Source of the DNA: Gambelia wislizenii
Taxonomy: Eukaryota; Chordata; Lepidosauria; Squamata; Crotaphytidae
Direction of reading: 5' to 3'
DNA length: 64,000 bases
Assembly (NCBI GenBank): GCA_030847615.1
Contig: JAUMIR010000005.1
Location: 165,196,596-165,260,595 of the forward strand
In this document: positions 56,950 through 64,000 of the stretch, piece after piece
How positions within the stretch are numbered: the first letter of the stretch is position 1
How the letters are laid out: each line of letters begins with the position of its first letter
Notes under the pieces: model-generated
Databases searched by the model: none
Seen by the model: only the letters and a program-made list of their open reading frames with translations
What the model was told of the DNA's origin: nothing
Position numbers and translations under genes: made by a program

Positions 56950-57322
56950 TTCTCATTGACAGGGACAGGATATGCTTCACTTTGCAGAATGGAGATATCC
57001 TTCCTGAAGCTGAACAGCATGGCATTTCAGCCAGACAGCTTTCCATTAGATATGTAGAATTAGCCAGTCCCTGAATCGGGGATGAGGAGGAATCGTATGT
57101 TGGGGGATGATAGGAATCTCAATCCCTGGCAGAAGCCAAAAATATCCCAGCAGACTTAGCAGCAACCCATTCACAAAACAATACTCACACACAAGAGTGT
57201 TTTTCTTCCTATCAATAGGAGGCACTTTATCTTCAGCTCAACAGCAGTTGAAATAGTTACAATAGATACATATTGCTATGCCAGGCATCATGCTTAGGCT
57301 TGGTCAAGAGACAATATCTCTC
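56950..57322. other. Non-coding spacer
   Basis: Nothing recognised. Confidence 0.4.
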
Positions 57323-57852
57323 CAAGGGGTTGTTTACACAGGCAAATATTCCTCTAAATATACTGCTAAGATAGCTCATAGTTCCCACAGATCGCAGCAC
57401 AGCATCGCCTCATTCAGAAGGGGGGAAGGTAAAGCACCCAAATATAGCGTGGCAAGGGATGTCGTTACTTTTGCCAGTATATTTGCAATGTAGCGCATTA
57501 TTGGCAGTGTAAACAACCATTCCGCTAAGGGCTACAGCAGAGCTGCACTGTGATTGGTTGATGCAGGGATGATGATGCAGGGGTGGGCTTAAAAGAGGGG
57601 GAGGGAGGGAGGGAGAGACAGTAGCGATTAGAGGAAACTTTAAAAAATCCTCTCTGCTATTTTGCAAGCCAGTTTGCAAACAAAAAGGATTCCCATCAAT
57701 TTTCAGTCAGGGAGCATTCCTTCTCATCCTCTCTGCTGTTTTGCAAGCATGTAAAAGCTCCGTTCATCAGCAGTGATCCTGTGCATGTGGGGGGGGGAGA
57801 GAAACCATTTCACGAAGGGCTGCAGCAGAGCTGCACTGCTATTTTGTCAGTC

Positions 57853-57855
<3 letters not shown>

Positions 57856-57903
<48 letters not shown>
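57856..57903. repeat. (TC)n microsatellite
   Basis: About 23 CT/TC units inside the H3 element. Confidence 0.97.
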
Positions 57904-57905
<2 letters not shown>

Positions 57906-58164
57906 CTTTCCTCTATTTGGCAGAAAATGCTGTTAAGCAAGGAGGAAAACCTTCCGTTTGATTTGTGGCCAGGGAGCTGGGGGGGGGGGGGGAAAGAGTG
58001 ACTGCCTCTAAGCTGTTAAGCACGGAGTTCGGGCCAGGGCAGACATTCCTATGGCATCCCTTTGTCTCCTCACAATGCTTGGCCATGCCCCCAGCACATT
58101 TGGCTATGTGAACCTCAAAGTGGAAAAAATCAAAGAGCCACAAAATATAGCTGTGTAAACAACA

Positions 58165-58947
58165 GCTGACTATTACAAACACTATCTTTCAGCAGAAAGA
58201 TAGCTTGAAGACAACCTGGATGCATACCCGATCCAAACATTGGCACCTCATTGACTATGTTCTAGTCCGCCAGAGAAACATTCGCGATGTCTGTCATACT
58301 TGAGTGATGCCCAGTGCAGAATGCCAGACAGATCATCGCCTCGTCAGATGTAAACTAAATCTTCATGTTAAGTTCAAACCTAAGAGGGGTGGCATCTTAA
58401 AGAGGAGACTCCAAGTCAACAATCTTCAACAAGCTACCATGAGAGACAACTTCCAGGCAAACCTGAAAACAAATCTTGAAGACCATCCTACAGATCCTTC
58501 TCCTACAGTGCTTTGGCAACATATCAAAAACAGTATCCTCCAGTCTGTGGAAGAATCCCTCGGGTTCTCCCAAAGAAAAACCAAGACTGGTTTGATGAAA
58601 ATGACCAAGAGATCCAGGAGCTGTTGGCAAAGAAGAGAACTGCTCACCAGGCATACCTTGCCCAGCCAACTTGCCACGTAAGAAAAGCAGCTTTCCATCT
58701 CACATGTAGTAAACTTCAACAAAAACTACGAGACATGCAGAACAAGTGGTGGATCAATATAGCAGAAAAGACACAACGCTGTGCAGATCTGGGTGATTCT
58801 AGAGGATTCTATGAAGCTCTTAAGGCAGTGTTTGGACTTACTTATCAGGTCCAAAGCTCCTTATACAGTACAGATGGTCAAACATTAATTACTGATAAAG
58901 CCTCCATCCTGAATCGGTGGGCTGAACACTTTCAAAGTCTCTTCAAA
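58165..58947 (+). mobile_element. APE-type LINE internal fragment
   Basis: A piece of the LINE with neither end. It covers the APE C-terminus and the first part of the reverse transcriptase ORF, aligning from 58604 to 58947 with 13726-14069. Its first ~440 bp (58165-58603) are what the 12.4-kb copy lost. No clear target duplication; it may be a 5'- and 3'-truncated remnant or was brought in with rearranged DNA. Confidence 0.85.
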
Positions 58948-58990
58948 CATATACCATGTAAACTAACCACCACTGATGCGGGAAAGCGCT
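58171..58990 (+). pseudogene. LINE APE C-terminus and RT N-terminus
   Basis: The translation from 58171 has ITNTIFQQKDSLKTTW then SKHWHLIDYVLVRQ, a TGA at 58301-58303, and MPSAECQTDHRLVRCKLNLH with the catalytic aspartate-histidine pair at 58331-58336. It passes through a basic linker to the reverse transcriptase leader (LRDMQNKWWINIAEKTQRC), with a frameshift near 58600. Beyond 58947 the frame runs into MITE sequence. Non-functional. Confidence 0.85.
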
Positions 58991-59318
58991 AAAGCGCAAC
59001 TTGCAATAAAACCTGCCATGTAAACCAACCCCAAGTGTACATCGGTACATCGTGTCTAGTGTCCCGTCTCTAGCTAGTCTCATCCCATGTCTAGTCAGCT
59101 TAGCAAGCCTAGTCAGTCTAGTAGGTGTAGCCGAACAACTGAGCTCAGGGCATAGCTTCCTTTTTATAAAGTTTCTTAGGTGTCACAGGGCACTGGCTGC
59201 TCCAATCACCTAGGAGCCATACATCTTGTATAAGTCCTTTGCACACCGCCCTATACTTTGCACACCTTCCTTTTCTTAGCACTCAACACTTAAACTTGTA
59301 TAATGACTTATATAAGGA

Positions 59319-60138
59319 TAGACCTGGATAGACTAGAGAGCTGGGCCAAAGCTAACAAAATGAAATTCAGTACGGAGAAATGTAAAGTACTACACTTCGG
59401 GCGGAAAAACGAAATGCATAGATACAGGATGGGGGAGACCTGGCTGAACAAGACTACATACGAAAGGGATCTAGGAGTCCTAGTAGACCACAAGTTGAAT
59501 ATGAGCCAACAGTGTGATGTGGCAGCTGAAAAGGCCAATGTGATTTTGGGCTGCATCAATAGAAGTATAGTGTCTAGATCAAGGGAAGTCATAGTGCCAC
59601 TCTATTCTTCCTTGGTCAGGCCTCACCTAGAATACTGTGTCAAGTTCTGGGCACCACAATTCAAAACGGATATTGTCAAATTGGAGCGTGTCCAGAGGAG
59701 GGCAACAAAAATGGTGAAAGGTCTGGAAACCATGCCTTATTAGGAAAGACTTAGGGAGCTGGGTATGTTTAGCCTGGAAAAAAGATGTTTAAGGGGCGAT
59801 ATGATAGCCCTGTTTAAGTATTTGAAGGGGTGTCACAATGAGGATGGATCAAGCTTGTTTTCTGCTGCTCCAGAGACTAGAACACGGAATAATGGATGCA
59901 AGCTCCAGGAACAGAGATTCCACCTCAACATTAGGAGGAACTTTCTGACAGTAAGAGCTGTTCAGCAGTGGAACACACTCCCTTAGAGCGTGGTGGGGTC
60001 TCCTTCCTTGGAGGTCTTTAAACAGAGGCGGGATGGCCTTCTGTCAGGGGGGCTTTGATCATGATTCTTGTGTGGCAGGGTGTTGGACTGGATGGCCCTT
60101 GTGGTCTCTTCCAACTCTACAACTCTATGATTCTATGT
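59319..60138 (+). mobile_element. CR1 LINE, 5'-truncated
   Basis: Starts at GACCTGGATAGACTAGAGAG in the late reverse transcriptase and ends CCAACTCTACAACTC then TATGATTCTATG, the CR1 tail. It interrupts an LTR-like block. Confidence 0.96.
59324..59986 (+). pseudogene. CR1 ORF2 C-terminal fragment
   Basis: Encodes [54 protein letters not shown] and, after a TAG at 59741-59743, [18 protein letters not shown] and FHLNIRRNFL. The palm motifs are not included. One stop in an otherwise open ~220-codon run indicates a fairly young copy. Confidence 0.93.
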
Positions 60139-60260
60139 GTACAGCTGTGACCTTCATGCTCTATAACCTTGACCTTGGCTTTAGCTAGCTTGGTAGTGAC
60201 TTCATAACTTTGCAGTTGGCTGGCCATTTTATAAGAAGTTCAGGCCTCTAACTCCTGACA

Positions 60261-61046
60261 TTTTACTGGTGTCTCTTTGAATTAGCATTGAGGAGTACTT
60301 TTTAAAAACTTAAGCCTCACTGCAGATCAGTCATGGGATGACTGGCTAATGGGCTTGAGTGTTCTCATCAAAGCGGCAGGTAATATGGATGGGGAGGTAG
60401 ACTCAATGCATCCTGTTTTGGCATGCACTCAGGGCTACTTGTATGATAACGAGATCTACCTCCCAACAGTCCCAATTTCACAGAGAAAGTTCTGATTAAT
60501 CCTCTGTCATTCAATTTTAAAGCTCCTATTAAAATGTCCTGGTTTCTCTCTCCTCCTCCTCCTTTCCCCTTTGTACTCAGCTTGTTTCAATTTCTGCAAC
60601 TGAGTTCAAAATGCAGACTTTGCACTCAATTAACTCAGTGATGGGAGAGGAGGGTGCAGAATCTTGCCCTTCCCAGTAGACTCAGGTGAAAGCAAACTGC
60701 TATAGCTTTCCTAACTTGCATTTTCTTCCTCATTAACAATGTTTGCCATTTTGATGGCACTCTGATGTTGCTTGGCCACAGGTGTGCCAGTTTTCCTATG
60801 TGAAATATTGGAGGGTATGGAATTGGGTGAGCTAACCTTGGGCATGGAAGGCAACAAGTCTCTGAAAACTGGATTATGTTGGATGATTGCAACAGACAGC
60901 ACCCTATAGATTAGTGTATAATCCTGGAAGGATCAGCTGACTTTTCTTTAACACTTGGAAGTCAGGTTGATGTCACCTGATTTTAGAAGATGCAGGAAAC
61001 ATGCTGCTTCTCTACAATTTCAGTATGCCCACAGATATTTAATTTA
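60261..61046. other. Non-coding sequence
   Basis: Nothing recognised. Confidence 0.4.
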
Positions 61047-61209
61047 ATTTTTTTTGAATAGCCTTGCTAGCATTCAATAAAGTGGAGACTCTTAAAAATT
61101 CTGCCTTGCATCTTCCTTCTTGTGTGTGTCAGTTCCAAAACTCTGTTAAAACAGCAGTCTTCATATTGAAAAATAATAGAATCAAAACTCAACACTTACA
61201 AATGAATTC

Positions 61210-61520
61210 CACCCAGGGACAGGTGGATTCCCAGCAGATAATGGGCCATCAACCAACCATGAGCCAAACAGACACTAATTCTCCTTGCATATCCACACCC
61301 AGAAATGAACCATTCAAATATACAAATTTACATATCCTCCCCAACAGAGGTTCACAGTATATAAACTCCACACAAACACCTATCCAACCATTCTCTGAAG
61401 ATGCCAGCCACAGATGCAGGCAAAACATCAGAAAGAAACTCTTCCAAAACACGGCCTCACAGCCCGGAAAAAGCCTAAGGAAAATCTATGGATGCCGGCC
61501 ATGAAAATCTTCGACTTCAC
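61210..61520 (+). mobile_element. Squamate repeat tail, possibly Penelope-like
   Basis: Contains CTCTGAAGATGCCAGCCACAG, GGCAAAACATCAGAAAGAAAC, CTCACAGCCCGGAAAAAGCC and TGGATGCCGGCCATGAAAATC then TTCGACTTCACA. This ordered phrase is recurrent in lizard and gecko DNA. I associate it tentatively with Penelope-like elements, but the class needs a repeat library. The 146-codon frame at 61064-61504 runs through it. Confidence 0.5.
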
Positions 61521-63520
61521 AGTCTTCATATTCTTTAACTGGGAAAAGTATAAGGAAGATTCCTGGCCTAGGTTTCTCTGTCATTCTTAATTTGTGTGTG
61601 TGTGTGTCTGTGCATGCATGCATGCACGCGCACACAGGGAGACATAAAATGCTGACCACAACATTTCATTCATGCATGCATGGATCCTCTGTTTAATGCC
61701 ACAGTTCTTCATTAGAATGGTGATGCAAAAGAAAGAATTTCTACATCATCTACCTAGAAAATGGTTCCATTAGCTGAACAAGTGAAACATGAAGCAAAAT
61801 TCCCCCAATAACACTAGACTCTTCTCTTAGCAGTAATATGTTAAGGAAAACACAAAGGAAGGACAATTCCATCTGATTATACATGACAGTGTGCCTGAAA
61901 GTGAGTTCCTAAGGGGAATAAATAGGTGCATGTTTATTTTCAACGCTGTCATAAAGACAAAAAATCCTTTTACTTAACTGCGGGGTATGTAATCCCAAAG
62001 GCTTTCCCTACAGCTAAAATTACTACTTGATTGCTTTTTGATAGCACAGTGCATATAAAACTGATTACATATGTAAGAATCTCCTTTTTGCACATCTCAA
62101 ACAAAAAAGCATTTGGATAAGGGGAGGGGGGAAATTAATCTCCGGCATCACAGTAGACTCTCCTTCAAATCTCCATCACTTCAGACTAAATACTATCAAT
62201 TCCGTCAATCCCCCTTTATATTCATAGACCCACAGATGCATGTTAGTAACAAATAGGGGTGTTTTTTGTTTTTTTGTTTTTGTATCTGCCCTGCCGAGCT
62301 GGTTACATTCTGTTGTGCCTGCTTGCTAATTCTATGAATGTTTACACCACAATGCTGCAGTTGATGGCTGCTTCTCCCTGCATAAGATTTAAATGGTAAG
62401 CAATTGTCCCACTTTGTCATTGTGTGGGTAATGCTGTAAATATGTATGCTGCACCACTACAAGCCCAACAGGCATCCTTGTTGCAAAGCAGAGAGGAGGC
62501 CCACATGATGCTGAGAAATGCCCTCTCCTTGAATTGGTTGTATATATAATTCTATCACTTTTATTCACTTAACAGCATAGCTTCAGTGCCTGGGCTGAGC
62601 AGTCAAGAATCTTACAGTCCCTTCAGAGAAAATGAATAAATAAAATTCTGATGAAGCAACCAGACGCAGGATGGTAAATTATTCGAATCCACCTGAGCCC
62701 TGTTCATTTCAAATGGCTCTAAAAGATGAATGATGAAGACCTAGACCTGGACATTCCCTCTTTGTTCCCTGTGGAGGCTGCTGTCCAATAAAGGTAAATG
62801 GCTCTAGCAGAGTACAAAAAGGGGAAAAGAAGTTGTCAAGATCTCTTGTAAAATTTTTGTTTATAAGACTGTGTTCAGATTTCAGCCATCACTCTGGGGC
62901 AAAAAAGACCTGCTGAGGCGATTATCATTTAAAGTATTTGAGGGAGCTGCCTGTTGATCTCCTCATGCCAGAGATATTTTTCATTTACCAAGGACATATT
63001 GAGGACTCAATTTATAAGAAGAATCGAGATGAGGGAAAACATTTATGGGATTGGATACTCTCTTGCTGTTACTAAATAGCAGTCCCATTAATATCTCTTT
63101 GCTGGTATTCAGCCCAGACGTTCTTTGCTCTATGATGTATTACAGCGTATTTTAAAATTGAAATTACCTGTGGAAATCCGAATGCGACACATGTTTGACT
63201 TTCCACACAACATTTCATTTGGAATATGAATAGAGATTCTTACATACATCTCTGTCTTGTTTTTCTTCACAGAAAATTAGAACACTCCTATAGCAGTCTC
63301 AAGTACATTTATCTACTGACATCTTCGCCTTTTTGTTGGGAGGATTGCAAAAATAGAGAAAAATGGGAAGAGACATTGGACATTAAGGCTACAGTCTTAT
63401 TTCTGAACATAAATACATAGAACTAGGATGTTTAGTTATTTTTCCCATGTTGATATGGATGATTTCATGTATGATTTGAATGAAACAAAACTCTGAATGA
63501 TAGCATTTATTCATCATCAT
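61521..63520. other. Mostly single-copy non-coding sequence
   Basis: (GT)n and CATGCATG words at 61592-61640. From about 62620 to 63200 no repeat is recognisable and base composition is even; this could hold a conserved non-coding element. No coding signal. Confidence 0.35.
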
Positions 63521-63990
63521 CACCACTAGTACTACTAACTTTATCTAAACCCCACAGTTCCCCCAGAAATGGAGCTCAAGGAAACATACAAATTAGACAA
63601 TATACAATACAGTTTAAAATGTTAATATTAAAACTGAACTAAACTATTAATAGTACTGAAAACAGTTTTAAAGATACAATTAAAATAATAAAAAGGAGTT
63701 GTTTTTTTAAGTATAACTAAAATGGCATAGCACTTTGTAAAACCCTTCAGCTTTCAAAAGCCTGTCAGAATAATAGTCTTTGCCTGCTAATGGGAGAATC
63801 CAATTTCACCTCCCTAGAAAGGGAGATCTAGAGCCTATGGGCAACCATGGAGAATGCTTATGTTTCCACCAACTGTGACCTTGACAGTGGTGGGACTGTG
63901 AGAAGGGCCTCTCCTGAGTATCTTAGGGCCTGGACAAACTCAAATGGGGAGATATGGGGCTCATCTATGTGAGCCAGGATAAATTTAGTG
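63521..63990 (-). repeat. Old LINE-like interspersed repeat
   Basis: ATCATCATCACCACTAG triplets and AACCCCACAGTTCCCCCAG resemble an L2-type 3' tail read in reverse. GACCTTGACAGTGGTGGGAC and GAGAAGGGCCTCTCCTGAG follow, matching the phrase type at 35.69-35.89 kb. Assignment is tentative; it runs toward the window's edge. Confidence 0.4.
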
Positions 63991-64000
63991 TGTGTGTGCC

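Larger units (their letters stand above)
57327..59031. mobile_element. Large MITE-like element (family H3), split by a LINE fragment
   Basis: Termini GGGTTGTTTACACAGGC and GCCATGTAAACCAACCC are inverted copies, flanked by CAAG on both sides (57323-57326 and 59032-59035). The body aligns with the element at 20113 (TAGTTCCCA, TTCAGAAGGGGG, GCAGAGCTG, TGATTGGTTG). It contains extra GTGTAAACAAC words at about 57509 and 58152, a long (TC)n at about 57856-57903 and a G12 run at about 57981. Removing the LINE insert leaves about 0.92 kb, the size of the other copy. Confidence 0.72.
59036..60260 (-). mobile_element. LTR-like block split by a CR1
   Basis: On the minus strand, 60260-60139 and 59318-59036 together begin TGTCAGGAGTTAGAGGCC and end with a TACA-type end. 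A TATA-like ACTTTATAAAAAGG (about 59166-59179) is followed by a region with repeated CTAG words (GTCTAG, CTAGTCAG, about 59052-59132). TG...CA ends and a TATA box suggest an LTR, but I find no matching flanking duplication and no AATAAA. Treat it as a candidate only. The CR1 at 59319-60138 sits inside. Confidence 0.4.

Noticed and set aside
57856..57903. Regulatory GAGA element
   Set aside because: A plain CT microsatellite inside a MITE explains it.
61064..61504. 146-codon open frame as a gene
   Set aside because: Its C-terminal half is the translation of a repeat tail found commonly in squamates, and no start context or domain is visible.

Overview
The window is vertebrate, non-coding and dense in transposons. 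I assign it to a squamate reptile, most likely an iguanian lizard. The basis is the mix of repeats: many Sauria-type tRNA-derived SINEs (GAGCCAGCATGGTGTAGTGG head), CR1 and L2 LINEs, a GIY-YIG (Penelope-like) remnant, several MITE families with 3-bp target duplications, and an APE-type LINE of the kind often mis-annotated as 'craniofacial development protein 2-like'. It is AT-rich with many microsatellites. I find no host protein-coding gene, no functional tRNA or rRNA gene and no CRISPR. All protein-like open reading frames that I recognise belong to broken retrotransposons. It reads as intergenic or long-intron DNA.

Layout. 0-9 kb: unique AT-rich DNA with two Sauria SINEs, a copy of a repeat family with 141-bp units, an internally deleted APE-type LINE on the minus strand with a perfect 11-bp target-site duplication (2896-4161), and a solo LTR-like element (8434-9111). 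9-17 kb: palindromic MITE copies, SINEs, a TG/TA microsatellite and the near full-length plus-strand APE-type LINE (12381-16001, 10-bp duplication). A GIY-YIG endonuclease scrap follows. 18-27 kb: a MITE with TTTATCAGAC-type ends, a larger MITE at 20.1-21.0 kb, two Tigger-like MITEs and a 2.1-kb CR1. 27-41 kb: a GC-richer unclassified block, then a cluster of the TTTATCAGAC MITEs, one nested inside another (37404-38532), a TAA-flanked MITE (31732-32291), palindromic MITEs and the 141-bp tandem repeat. 41-51 kb: SINEs, an L2 LINE, a 3' scrap of the APE-type LINE, an unclassified GC-rich block at 46.3-47.1 kb and a CR1. 51-64 kb: a second TAA-flanked MITE, microsatellites including a (CT)n(AT)n(AG)n palindrome, and a layered nest at 57.3-60.3 kb: a MITE holding a LINE fragment, beside an LTR-like block that is split by a CR1. 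The window ends in a Penelope-associated tail and unique DNA.

How the parts relate. The APE-type LINE is present four times. The 12.4-kb copy shows the plan: leader, APE endonuclease, reverse transcriptase, C2HC-like zinc finger, GA-repeat tail. The 58.2-kb fragment retains a segment that the 12.4-kb copy lost. The 2.9-kb copy keeps both ends but lacks about 2.3 kb of the middle. The 43.8-kb copy is an ordinary 5'-truncated insertion. At least four non-autonomous DNA-transposon families share ends beginning GG and, where testable, 3-bp duplications. This suggests PIF/Harbinger-type mobilisation, but no transposase is present in the window.
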